A DNA stretch of 35,355 bases. Origin: Thermotogaceae bacterium. Lineage in GTDB: Bacteria; Thermotogota; Thermotogae; Thermotogales; Thermotogaceae. A program made the translations under genes and the position numbers. Positions 24,847 through 33,232 of this stretch are shown here, piece after piece; position 1 is the first letter of the stretch; each line of letters starts with the position of its first letter. Under the pieces are notes generated by a model. It made no database searches and was not told the DNA's origin. It worked only from the letters and a program-made list of their open reading frames with translations. Location: positions 1 to 35,355 of the forward strand of contig JAMOOR010000275.1 in assembly GCA_027065235.1 (NCBI GenBank). The letters are read 5' to 3'.

Positions 24847-25635
24847 GTGGTAGACAAGATAAGTGATAGAGTGCTTGTTATAGGAGAAGGAGGATCTGCA
24901 AATTCCACTTTAATAGCTGGTAAGAATTGTTCTATATTAGTAGACACATCTCTCTTTCCAGAAAAAGCTATCAAAATTTCCAAATTCTCTATGGATGTCT
25001 TTGGGCTTCCAATATCTTATGTGATTAATACTCACTATCATCCGGATCATACGTTCGGAAATTCTGCGTTTGAGGGTTTAGACATTATATCCTCCAGCAG
25101 AACAAGGGAAATAATGGAAAAAATGGATTACAATTATATAAAAGCTGTTTGGGGAGAAGAAGAGGCAAGAAAAAATCATATCACCCTACCGAATGTTGTG
25201 TTTGATGAGAAAAAACAAATGAGTTTGTGTGGAAGGAAAATTAGTTTGATCCACCTTGGTGGACATACCCCCGACTCTATAGTGATTTTTTTGGAAGATG
25301 AGAGTATTCTAGTTGCTGGGGATTTGGTGTTTAATGGTTATCATGCGGAGATAACTCCCGATAGTGCGCTCGAAAAATGGCTTTATGCTCTTGATTATAT
25401 AAGAAATCTTCAACCTTTCTTTGTTGTACCTGGACATGGGCGTTTTGGTGGATTAGAAATAGTTGGAAAAATGAAGGAGTATATATTAAAGATACAAATG
25501 TTTATCCACGGAAGAATCGATGATAGTGAGCTTATAAAAGATCCCAATGTTTCTAAAAGAATGTTCCCCGAGCTTTTCGCATCGTCTATAGAAAACATTT
25601 TGAAGTATTCAAAGATCAAGACCCAGGGAGTTTAA
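24847..25635 (+). CDS. Metallo-beta-lactamase-fold hydrolase
   Basis: A 262-residue MBL-fold protein. The metal motif THYHPDH gives His63, His65, Asp67 and His68; further ligands are in LGGHTPDS, AGDLVFNGYH and PGHG. The C-terminal ~60 residues are helical and unassigned. The family includes glyoxalases, RNases, lactonases and quinone-like hydrolases; nothing here fixes the substrate. GTG 24847 is chosen since GGGAGGG (24834-24840) precedes it and the protein then opens VDKISDRVLVIGEGG; an ATG at 24823 has no ribosome binding site. Its 3' end overlaps the convergent flagellar-operon gene by 20 bases. Confidence 0.82.
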   Translation: MVDKISDRVLVIGEGGSANSTLIAGKNCSILVDTSLFPEKAIKISKFSMDVFGLPISYVINTHYHPDHTFGNSAFEGLDIISSSRTREIMEKMDYNYIKAVWGEEEARKNHITLPNVVFDEKKQMSLCGRKISLIHLGGHTPDSIVIFLEDESILVAGDLVFNGYHAEITPDSALEKWLYALDYIRNLQPFFVVPGHGRFGGLEIVGKMKEYILKIQMFIHGRIDDSELIKDPNVSKRMFPELFASSIENILKYSKIKTQGV

Positions 25636-26263
25636 AATATTTATCCACATTTATTCCCACAAGAAATTCATTTAAAATCAGCTTTACATATTCATTTCTT
25701 TCTCCATATATCGCAACTTCTTTAAGTTTATTTTTATTAAACACAACTGAAACAGAGACAGGCTCTATTCCCAATCTCTTTAAAAACAAAGCACTTGAAA
25801 GTGAGAAAGTGTAAAATGTTATTCCTTCTTCAACCTTTTTTCTATAAATAAAGAACGGGGATGACAATACATCCAATGCTTCTTTAACAGTCTTGGTAAT
25901 TACATCTCCTGATGTTTCCACAGAATCCATATAGAACTTATTTCCATAACCTGAATATATTCTATTTGAGTCAGAAAAGTAGATAAAGGTTATCCCATCT
26001 ATTATTTTTGGTTTTTTGACCTTTATATAAAAGTCTTCCATGTTTCTAACTACAGCAAAAATTTCCATTTCAAAATCTGCATATGAATTCTTCTCTTTGT
26101 TGTATACATGAAAATATAAAGAGGAGTCTATTACAAAGTTCCTCTCTCCAGCTATTGAGGAAAAAAAACTTATAAGTTCACTTTGGGAATACAATATTCC
26201 AGTAATTGATAAAAACAATATAGTAAAAAAGAAGCGCAGGATAGCTCTACTCTCTAAAGGCAT
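25616..26263 (-). CDS. Secreted protein of unknown function, last gene of flagellar operon
   Basis: A 215-residue protein with a signal peptide (basic SRAILR, hydrophobic FFFTILFLSITGILYS) and a beta-rich mature part with many aromatic residues (SLYFHVYNKEK, IIDGITFIYFSDSNRIYSGYG). The pattern loosely recalls LolA-like lipoprotein carriers, which I cannot confirm. ATG 26263 follows AAGGAGAGG and lies inside the end of fliY (17-base overlap), so it belongs to the flagellar operon and may act in the periplasm on the motor or envelope. It has no visible terminator of its own; its stop falls within the convergent hydrolase gene. Confidence 0.6.
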   Translation of the reverse strand: MPLESRAILRFFFTILFLSITGILYSQSELISFFSSIAGERNFVIDSSLYFHVYNKEKNSYADFEMEIFAVVRNMEDFYIKVKKPKIIDGITFIYFSDSNRIYSGYGNKFYMDSVETSGDVITKTVKEALDVLSSPFFIYRKKVEEGITFYTFSLSSALFLKRLGIEPVSVSVVFNKNKLKEVAIYGERNEYVKLILNEFLVGINVDKYFKLPGS

Positions 26264-27407
26264 ACAACCTCTCCTTAGGACTTATTATATCCGTAATCCT
26301 AACACCGAAGTTTTCGTCGATAACAACAACCTCACCACGTGCTATAAGCTTACCATTTACTAAAATGTCGACAGGTTCACCAGTCAGCTTATCAAGTTCT
26401 ATCAAGGAACCGACGGAAAGTTCAAGAACTTCTTTCAAAGTCATCTTTGTTCTTCCAAGCTCAACAGTAACTTTGAGTGGTATGTCAAACAATAGTTCCA
26501 GTTTATCTGGTGGCACTTGTGGTGTGGTTGTCGCCGGCGCTGACAGTTCTTGAAATTGAACTGGTTGTGCTGTGACTGGTTGAGAAACTTGTGATGGAGG
26601 TGGTGTAAATCCTGGAATAGACGCTGCAGCAGGGGCTTGTGTAGTGGGGTGTGGTTGCGGTTGTGCAACAGCTTGCGGTTGTGCTGGGGTAGTAGCTTGT
26701 TGAGGTTCTGTTTCTATACCTTTTGCTTTTGTGAACATGTCGTACATTTGTTTTACAAGCTCGCTTCCGAGGATTTGGAAGAATTTAGTCTTTGGCAGAC
26801 CTTCTATTTCCATATCAAATTCAACTCTTACTACCATTTTATTTGGGTCATCTTCTACAGGCGGAAACTTTGTATTTGGGTCATCGAAATTGTAAACTTC
26901 TACTTTCGGAGGAGAAATATTAACGGAGGTACCGAAAAGATCGCTCAAAGCTGTGGCTGCCGATCCCATCATCTGGTTCATGGCTTCCGATACTGCACTG
27001 AGCATTATTTCGTTCAATTCTACATTTTCGTCTACTTCTCCATTTCCTCCCATCATAAAATCGGCTATGGCAGCGACTACCTGTTTAGGTAACACTAGCA
27101 CATTTAAACCATGAAGCCCTTCTATATATTCGATAACTACAACCACCTGTTCTCCACTAAGCCCTTTTCCAACATCAGAAAAGGGCAATTCTTCAACTTT
27201 TGGAATAGTTATATTTACTTCCCTTCCTAATATTGTAGACAGGGCAGTGGCAGCTGCCCCCATCGATATATTTCCAATCTCACCAATCATGTCTTTTTCA
27301 AGATCTGATAAACTTCCACCGCCTCTAAATGTATCATCAGCGTTTTCACTGTTCATTCCCTTTAAAAGAGCGTCCAGCTCATCTTGAGAGAGGAACTCAT
27401 CACTCAT
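26247..27407 (-). CDS. fliY: Flagellar switch protein FliY (CheC-like phosphatase plus FliN domain)
   Basis: A 386-residue C-ring protein. The N-terminus LSQDELDALLKG resembles the CheY-P binding peptide of FliM. A CheC-type domain follows with both phosphatase motifs intact: D39-x3-E43-x2-N46 and a second S-x3-E-x2-N in LSAVSEAMNQ (residues ~137-148). Then comes a Pro/Gln/Thr/Ala-rich linker (~235-300) and a C-terminal FliN/SpoA domain (PLKVTVELGRTKMTLKEVLEL to the end). It therefore probably removes phosphate from CheY at the switch and builds the C-ring. Its start overlaps fliM by four bases. Confidence 0.93.
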   Translation of the reverse strand: MSDEFLSQDELDALLKGMNSENADDTFRGGGSLSDLEKDMIGEIGNISMGAAATALSTILGREVNITIPKVEELPFSDVGKGLSGEQVVVVIEYIEGLHGLNVLVLPKQVVAAIADFMMGGNGEVDENVELNEIMLSAVSEAMNQMMGSAATALSDLFGTSVNISPPKVEVYNFDDPNTKFPPVEDDPNKMVVRVEFDMEIEGLPKTKFFQILGSELVKQMYDMFTKAKGIETEPQQATTPAQPQAVAQPQPHPTTQAPAAASIPGFTPPPSQVSQPVTAQPVQFQELSAPATTTPQVPPDKLELLFDIPLKVTVELGRTKMTLKEVLELSVGSLIELDKLTGEPVDILVNGKLIARGEVVVIDENFGVRITDIISPKERLYAFRE

Positions 27408-28384
27408 TCTTTCACCTCCATTTCAATAACTTCCGAAACTTTTGCGGCGTAGTGTCCACGATGAGTACCGGGTATACCCTTGAATTTATCTATACCATTT
27501 ACTCTGATAATTATAGGATCGTTTTGATGAGTGTTGAGCCTTATAACATCTCCTACGCTTAAATTCAGTATATCCCAGAAGGACAAGGTTGCTTCACCTA
27601 AAACGGCGGAGACCTCCGCGTAGGCATCTTGTATACTTTTTTCAAGTTTTTCTCTGTCCTCCTTGTATGTTCTTTGCGAACCTGTTGTAAACCATAGTCT
27701 TGCAGATAGCTTTTCTGAGAACGGTTCTATAACAGTAGAAGGCCAACATATATTCATGAATCCCTCTGTCTTTCCAACGGACATGTATAGTGTTACAAGA
27801 ACAACCATTTCACTTGGTGGCGCAACTTGGACGAATTGAGGATTCGATTCTATATTTTCGATGTTCGGTACAAAAGATTGTATATCCTCCCATGCTTGTG
27901 CAAGATGAGTTAATATGCTCACAACTTCTTTTCTCATTATGGCAACTTCCACATCTGTGGGACTTCTGTTGCTTATAGGAATTCCAGGACCTCCAAGAAT
28001 AAGATCTAAAATCGTATAGAATATCTCTAGTCCCATTTCCATAACCACATTACCAACAAGCTCATTGGCAGAAAAGACGGTTATAAAGGATGGATTTGGC
28101 AAAGATCTTGTAAATTCCTCATAAGTTATTTGGTCAACGCTAGCTAATGAAACATTGACGAAACTTCTTACCCTACCCGATAGATAGGTTGATACAGACC
28201 TGGCAAAATTTTCGTGAATCATTTCAAAGGTTCTTAGTTGCTCTTTGGAGAATTTACTAGGTCTCTTGAAATCGTAGGTCTTAACGGCCTTTTCTTCCTC
28301 TTTTATCTCCTCTATATTAACTTCTCCTGAAGATAACGACTGCAATAATTTATCTATTTCGTCTTGGCTAAGAACATCAGACAT
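27404..28384 (-). CDS. fliM: Flagellar motor switch protein FliM
   Basis: A 326-residue C-ring protein that binds CheY-P and sets the direction of rotation. It opens with the CheY-binding peptide LSQDEIDKLLQSL, followed by a middle domain with LRTFEMIHENFARSVSTYL and the GGPG motif in ILGGPGIPI, and a C-terminal SpoA domain (LSFWDILNLSVGDVIRL). ATG 28384 is nine bases after the fliL stop. It overlaps fliY by four bases. Confidence 0.95.
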   Translation of the reverse strand: MSDVLSQDEIDKLLQSLSSGEVNIEEIKEEEKAVKTYDFKRPSKFSKEQLRTFEMIHENFARSVSTYLSGRVRSFVNVSLASVDQITYEEFTRSLPNPSFITVFSANELVGNVVMEMGLEIFYTILDLILGGPGIPISNRSPTDVEVAIMRKEVVSILTHLAQAWEDIQSFVPNIENIESNPQFVQVAPPSEMVVLVTLYMSVGKTEGFMNICWPSTVIEPFSEKLSARLWFTTGSQRTYKEDREKLEKSIQDAYAEVSAVLGEATLSFWDILNLSVGDVIRLNTHQNDPIIIRVNGIDKFKGIPGTHRGHYAAKVSEVIEMEVKE

Positions 28385-28393
28385 TGTTTCACC

Positions 28394-28945
28394 TCACTCA
28401 GTGGAGGCAAAAGCTTTTATTCTTATGTAAACATTTATAACCCCGTAGGGTTCTTTATCCCCCACAAATCCTGTTATCATGTTAGTTGCTTCCTTAATCT
28501 GCCTTTTGAGGAGTTCAATACCTGCAGCAGTGGAAAGCTCTGATTTTTCCTTACTAAAGAATATTTTAGACAAAGCATCTAAAATTTCAGAGGACTTATC
28601 AGCTATGGCAGCCCTGCAAGCGTCACTTCCAACTTTGAAAATCAGAAAATCAATCACAACAACTTGGTTTGCCCCCTTAAGTGGGAAAGTTTCATTAGAA
28701 CCTGGAGAAATTAGAACAGCAGTTATTTCTCTTGGTTGAACAAGTTGTGTTGTGCTTGGTTCCTTTGATTTTTGTTCCTTTGCAACGTTACTACTGATAA
28801 TTTTAGGCGCCATGAACATCAACACCAGATACGACATAGCTCCAGCAACGATCGCCGATATTATTATTGTCATAAAAGGGATTCGGGATTTTTTCTTTTT
28901 CTTACCGCCTTCTTCCTCCATTTGTGGGACTTCTTCCTCTGGCAT
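28394..28945 (-). CDS. fliL: Flagellar basal-body-associated protein FliL
   Basis: A 183-residue inner-membrane protein that surrounds the stator. A short acidic start (MPEEEVPQMEEEGG), a Lys-rich stretch, one transmembrane helix (residues ~24-46, MTIIISAIVAGAMSYLVLMF) and a periplasmic domain with NQVVVIDFLIF and the C-terminal PYGVINVYI. ATG 28945 is chosen since AAGGGGGTG is correctly spaced; a GTG at 28954 lies within that site. It follows motB by 13 bases. Confidence 0.85.
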   Translation of the reverse strand: MPEEEVPQMEEEGGKKKKKSRIPFMTIIISAIVAGAMSYLVLMFMAPKIISSNVAKEQKSKEPSTTQLVQPREITAVLISPGSNETFPLKGANQVVVIDFLIFKVGSDACRAAIADKSSEILDALSKIFFSKEKSELSTAAGIELLKRQIKEATNMITGFVGDKEPYGVINVYIRIKAFASTE

Positions 28946-28958
28946 TTTCTGCACCCCC

Positions 28959-29828
28959 TTACATTGTTTCGTTCTTTATTAGGATGTCGATCTTTCTGTA
29001 TTTTAACCTCAATTCTTGTAACTTTCTATTGTATTCACCATCAATCTTTGTAATCTCATTTTCCCATTGTTGCTTTGTAATCTCACCTCTTCTAAATTTG
29101 GACCTAACTATAGCTATTGCGGTTTCTCTCCATTGATCTAATTGCTTTTTTTCTTTTAATATCGCTTTATCTCCTACACCTACGGGTATAAATCTATCTG
29201 GGTTGTAATAAAAATCTATATCAAAATTTCCAGCTCTTATATCTGCTAGTCTTTCTACTTCTCTTATCTTTCTTAGCTCTACTGCAAAGAACCTCGCTAC
29301 ACTTGCAGCTCTTGCCGCACCCAAATGCCAATTCGAAGCATATATCGATGTAGCCGGAAGAGGTGTATCATCAGTATATCCATATATAACAAGCTTATTT
29401 GCTGTATGCTCGATTATTATCACACCAATTTTTTTAAGGATCTCTTTAGCTTGTTTTGTCAGCTTTGCGCTTCCTGGGTTAAAGAAAACCATATCTTGTA
29501 GCGTAACTAGTATTCCTTCCTTTGTCTCCTTTACCGTTATTTTTCCTTTATATTTTGGATCCGCCATTAATTTTATTAACTCTCTATATACACCTTTCTT
29601 TGCAGATATAAGTGGTTCCTTATTTATAGACCTACCTCCCATGAGAACGCTAGGAGGACTTCCACCAAAAGCTAATCTTAACCCTGCTGCGGTTTGTTGG
29701 AACTTACCAGGGCTTATATTACTCATAGACAAAAGCAAAACAAAAAATGTTAAAAGCAAAGTAACCATGTCACTATAGGTAGCCATCCACGCCGGTGTAC
29801 CCTTTGGACATTCTTCTTTTTTAGCCAT
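28959..29828 (-). CDS. motB: Flagellar stator protein MotB
   Basis: A 289-residue ion-channel stator subunit. The single transmembrane helix contains the essential Asp20 in ATYSDMVTLLLTFFVLLLS, the plug region follows, and an OmpA-like peptidoglycan-binding domain carries YGYTDDTPLP and NWHLGAARAASVARF. Within the OmpA domain and after it there are extra segments (GNFDIDFYYNPDRF and a charged C-terminal helix of ~60 residues) beyond the usual ~260. Whether H+ or Na+ is used cannot be judged. The start ATG shares one base with the motA stop (TAATG). Confidence 0.93.
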   Translation of the reverse strand: MAKKEECPKGTPAWMATYSDMVTLLLTFFVLLLSMSNISPGKFQQTAAGLRLAFGGSPPSVLMGGRSINKEPLISAKKGVYRELIKLMADPKYKGKITVKETKEGILVTLQDMVFFNPGSAKLTKQAKEILKKIGVIIIEHTANKLVIYGYTDDTPLPATSIYASNWHLGAARAASVARFFAVELRKIREVERLADIRAGNFDIDFYYNPDRFIPVGVGDKAILKEKKQLDQWRETAIAIVRSKFRRGEITKQQWENEITKIDGEYNRKLQELRLKYRKIDILIKNETM

Positions 29829-30616
29829 TATGCAGTGGCCTCCTGTGCTTCTTTTTCATATGTTGCCCTATCAGCTTCTGGCAAGAATGACTTAAGTTTT
29901 TCTTCAAGTATTCTCGGGTTTTCTCCTGCCTGAATTGATAAAACACCTTCTAATATCATTCTTTTAAGCTGAACTTGTTTAGCTGCCCTTGATTTAAGTT
30001 TATCTGCCATCGGAAGATAAAAAACATTAGCCAATATAGATCCATACAAAGTAGTTATAAGTGCAACAGCCATTGATGGTCCTAACGAAGACGGATCGTT
30101 CAAAGATTTAAGCATTGAGATCAATCCTACCAACGTACCTATCATTCCAAAAGCAGGTGCGTATGCGCCACCAGCTTCAAGCAATGCACGCTGGGCGTTT
30201 AGGTTATCTTCGAAAATTTCCATTTCTGTATATAACATATTCTTCAATACTTCTGGATCGGTACCATCCACGACGAGTTGAAGAGCTTTTTTCAAGAATG
30301 GATCTTCAAGTTCTTCTAAATTCTCTTCAAGAGACAACAACCCTTCTCTTCTAGCTTTTTCAGAAAAAGAGACTAAAGTTCTGATCATTCCAATAAAATC
30401 TAGTTTAGGAGTTTTTAGCACTCCCAACATTATTTGAATTATCTTAAACCCAACTTCTTTTGGTTGAGAGGCTATAGTGGACCCCAAAGAACCAACAACT
30501 GTTATCAACAGTGATGGTATATCTATAAATGTACCTATATCTCCTCCACTACTCATAAGCCCCATTGCTATAGCCGCTATCGCGAGACCTAAACCGGCCA
30601 GGAGGGCTATATCCAT
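29828..30616 (-). CDS. motA: Flagellar stator protein MotA
   Basis: A 262-residue partner of MotB with four membrane helices: two near the N-terminus (LLAGLGLAIAAIAMGLM and IPSLLITVVGSLGSTIA), and two after a cytoplasmic loop (YAPAFGMIGTLVGLISML with the key Pro, and MAVALITTLYGSILANVFYLP). The loop holds charged residues that touch the rotor (FSEKARREGLLSLEENLE). ATG 30616 follows AAGAGGTGATG and lies six bases after flbD. Confidence 0.95.
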   Translation of the reverse strand: MDIALLAGLGLAIAAIAMGLMSSGGDIGTFIDIPSLLITVVGSLGSTIASQPKEVGFKIIQIMLGVLKTPKLDFIGMIRTLVSFSEKARREGLLSLEENLEELEDPFLKKALQLVVDGTDPEVLKNMLYTEMEIFEDNLNAQRALLEAGGAYAPAFGMIGTLVGLISMLKSLNDPSSLGPSMAVALITTLYGSILANVFYLPMADKLKSRAAKQVQLKRMILEGVLSIQAGENPRILEEKLKSFLPEADRATYEKEAQEATA

Positions 30617-30622
30617 ACATCA

Positions 30623-30829
30623 TCACCTCTTGTCCAAAGTAAAGAGATCTGCGAATATCCTCCTTCTAAAATTTACCACTTTTTCTACTACTTCTTCCAC
30701 ACTTTCTTTTACTATATATTTATCGCCATTTGTTAAAGTTATTACAGTATCTGGATTTGCTTCTACTATTTCTATATGATCGGAATTAATCACAAACCTT
30801 TCTCCATTGAGTCTTGTAACCCAGATCAA
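30623..30829 (-). CDS. flbD: Flagellar protein FlbD
   Basis: A 68-residue protein of the FlbD family, always found in flagellar operons between flgE and motA but with no firm function. It reads IWVTRLNGERFVINSDHIE then EANPDTVITLTNGDKYIV, matching the family's TRLNG and PDTVITL motifs. I prefer TTG 30829 as the start, since family members open M-I-x-V-T-R-L-N-G and GGTGGGGGAT lies just before; a GTG at 30838 sits inside that G-rich site. Confidence 0.85.
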   Translation of the reverse strand: MIWVTRLNGERFVINSDHIEIVEANPDTVITLTNGDKYIVKESVEEVVEKVVNFRRRIFADLFTLDKR

Positions 30830-30866
30830 ATCCCCCACCCCCGCCGATATTCAAATTAAAGATTCA

Positions 30867-32564
30867 TTATCTCTTGATATTGACCAGCTCATTCAATATC
30901 TGATCGGATGTAGTAACTACTCTGGCATTAGCTTGAAAACCTCTCTGGGCTATTATCATTTTTGTAAACTCTTCCGCCAAATCAACGTTGCTCATTTCAA
31001 GAGCTCCAGGTATCAAACTACCTTTTCCATTTTCTCCTGCTACTCCGATTTCAGCCATACCACTGTTTTCTGATTCAACGTATAATGACTTTCCAACGTC
31101 GTATAAGCCAGCTGGGTTTCTGAATGTGGCAAGAGCTACCTTTCCAAGGGTGGTTGTAACACCATTTGTGAATGTACCAATCAATTCACCTTTTTCATTT
31201 ATTGCAAAGGAATCAAGAACACCTGCTGGATATCCATCTTGACTATCCACAATTGCGGAGAAGTTTCCAGTAAATTGAGTTACATTGTTCATGTTTAAAG
31301 TTATCCCAACTTGACCGTCTCCATTATCCGCTCCACTGAATTTAATGTATTTAATTGCGTGATCATCGTTCCAATTAAGATCTGCGGTGGTTGATCCCGT
31401 TATAGCTCCGTAATCTTTTATTCTACCAGCTTCATCAAAATTGATAGCACCTCCTATTGCATCGGCAACATCTGGATTTGAACTATCAACACCATAAGAT
31501 ATCTCTTCGCCAGAGGGTATGTAAGCCTTCCAAATCCAAACATTTTTGTGCTGATCGTCGACATATCCTAGTTTTATAAACTCAAAGTAAACCTGATATG
31601 GGTTTCCAAGGCTATCGTACGTGGTTACAGCTGTTCTGTACGTTGGATGTGTGTAATCTGGAACCACAAAGTTAGCTGGATCATCAGCTTCATAGAATTT
31701 AAATTGGCCTGTGTTTGTTATTACAAGTGTTGCACCTGTCGTAGTTCCACCTGTAACATCGAATTCTCTGTCGGTTCCTCCTGTGTCAAACTGAGCATCG
31801 ACAACTTCTCCAAATTTGTCAAGTACTACGTGCCCTGTTGCATCGGGTGTTGTTGAGCCGTTTACATACACTTCAAAGGTGTACCTTTGGTTTTCATTGA
31901 ACGGATCGGTGCTATCGCTTATATCTCCACTTCTTTTAAATATAACTTTTACATCGTAGGAATTGTCATCATCATCTCTTAGGGTTATCTCAAATCCTCT
32001 AAACCCAACATCACTTTTTAAATTACCAGAGAAACTGGCCTTTGATGTTTTCTTTGCTGCTAGTGTCATATCCTTGGTTATTCTAAGAGGTTCGATAGGA
32101 AGATTGGTGTCAACATAATATTTTTTCTTTACAGAATCCCACTTTGCTGCCCATCCTAATACTTTTAATCCTGATGATGGTTGGACAAGATCACCATTTT
32201 CATCAAGATCAAATCCTCCGGCTCTTGTGTAATATCTATTCTGTCCATCTGTAAGGATGAAGAATCCATCTCCTTGAATAGCGAGATCTGTTTTCTTACC
32301 GGTTGATTGGAAGGCACCTTGAGTCATTACTTTATCAATTGAACCAACGTTTAAACCTAATCCAACCTGCAGAGGGTTAACTCCACCCATGCTTCCATAG
32401 GGTATCTTGGCTGGTCTTAGCATTTGGTAGAATGTAGTTTGAAAGCTAACCCGTGATCCCTTGAAACCAGGTGTGTTGACATTTGCTATATTGTTTCCTA
32501 CAACATCCATAGCAGTTTGAAATCCTTTGAGCCCTGTTATTCCACTGTAAAGCGATCTGATCAT
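30867..32564 (-). CDS. flgE: Flagellar hook protein FlgE
   Basis: A 565-residue hook subunit, longer than the ~400 of E. coli. The N-terminal rod-like helix MIRSLYSGITGLKGFQTAMDV with NNIANVNTPGFKGSR and the C-terminal SNVDLAEEFTKMIIAQRGFQANARVV are the conserved coiled-coil ends. DLAIQGDGFFIL marks the start of domain D1. The central part (residues ~150-420, Asp/Thr/Gly-rich) is the variable exposed domain and explains the extra length. It overlaps flgD by four bases. Confidence 0.95.
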   Translation of the reverse strand: MIRSLYSGITGLKGFQTAMDVVGNNIANVNTPGFKGSRVSFQTTFYQMLRPAKIPYGSMGGVNPLQVGLGLNVGSIDKVMTQGAFQSTGKKTDLAIQGDGFFILTDGQNRYYTRAGGFDLDENGDLVQPSSGLKVLGWAAKWDSVKKKYYVDTNLPIEPLRITKDMTLAAKKTSKASFSGNLKSDVGFRGFEITLRDDDDNSYDVKVIFKRSGDISDSTDPFNENQRYTFEVYVNGSTTPDATGHVVLDKFGEVVDAQFDTGGTDREFDVTGGTTTGATLVITNTGQFKFYEADDPANFVVPDYTHPTYRTAVTTYDSLGNPYQVYFEFIKLGYVDDQHKNVWIWKAYIPSGEEISYGVDSSNPDVADAIGGAINFDEAGRIKDYGAITGSTTADLNWNDDHAIKYIKFSGADNGDGQVGITLNMNNVTQFTGNFSAIVDSQDGYPAGVLDSFAINEKGELIGTFTNGVTTTLGKVALATFRNPAGLYDVGKSLYVESENSGMAEIGVAGENGKGSLIPGALEMSNVDLAEEFTKMIIAQRGFQANARVVTTSDQILNELVNIKR

Positions 32565-33232
32565 CCTTCCACCTCCTCGGATATCTCTATAATTGATGAT
32601 ATTGGATACCTAGTTCCGTTCATAAGAATGTAAATTTCGTTCCCTTCAAATTGAACGGCCTCAACACGTCCACTTTCAAGTCCTCCTATCTCTTCTCTAC
32701 TGCCGTCCGGGTTTACCTTATATACCGAATAATAGTACTTCCCATCTGGTAATAGCACTCCTTCGTTGTTTTTCGCATCCCATACATAGTACTGGAAACC
32801 TTCATTAAGCTCCCCCAGATCTTTATAAAAGACTTTGTTTCCTTTTGCATCCTCTATTTCAAGAATTACTCTTGCAGGTTCTTCAAGCTTGAAGTAAATT
32901 GGAGGAGCTTTTCCATCGGAAACATCTATATCGTTTGCCTTTACTACAACTGTTTTACCAATCATTGAAGAGGCTTGTGCTTTCACAAAGCTAGTATTTG
33001 CTGCTATGAAATCCGTTACTGATTTAGTCATATTGGAAATTTGTTCAAGAGAGGTTAGCTGGGTAAGCTGCGAAATCAAATCTTTATTGTCAAGTGGTTC
33101 AAGAGGATTTTGATTTCGCAGTTCAGTTATAAGGAGCTCTAGGAAAGCTTGCTTATCAAGCTTTCTTTTCTTTTCTTTGCCCATTGTTCCATAAAGATTA
33201 TTAAGATATATAGAACTGATATCATTTATCAT
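32561..33232 (-). CDS. flgD: Flagellar hook cap protein FlgD
   Basis: A 223-residue hook assembly cap. The N-terminal KLDKQAFLELLITELRNQNPLEPLDNKDL with QLTQLTSLEQISNM is the family signature, followed by a FlgD tudor-like/FnIII region (ARVILEIEDAKGN, the WDAKNNEGVLLPDGKYYY motif). ATG 33232 lies after GAGGGTGA and overlaps the fliK stop by 11 bases. A longer frame starting near 33313 would add a Lys/Arg-rich stretch that is only the fliK tail read in another frame. Confidence 0.92.
   Translation of the reverse strand: MINDISSIYLNNLYGTMGKEKKRKLDKQAFLELLITELRNQNPLEPLDNKDLISQLTQLTSLEQISNMTKSVTDFIAANTSFVKAQASSMIGKTVVVKANDIDVSDGKAPPIYFKLEEPARVILEIEDAKGNKVFYKDLGELNEGFQYYVWDAKNNEGVLLPDGKYYYSVYKVNPDGSREEIGGLESGRVEAVQFEGNEIYILMNGTRYPISSIIEISEEVEG

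Noticed and set aside
24801-24983. A 61-residue N-terminal extension of CsaB
   Set aside because: This stretch is antisense to the conserved N-terminus of the hydrolase gene and lies upstream of the csaB ribosome binding site.
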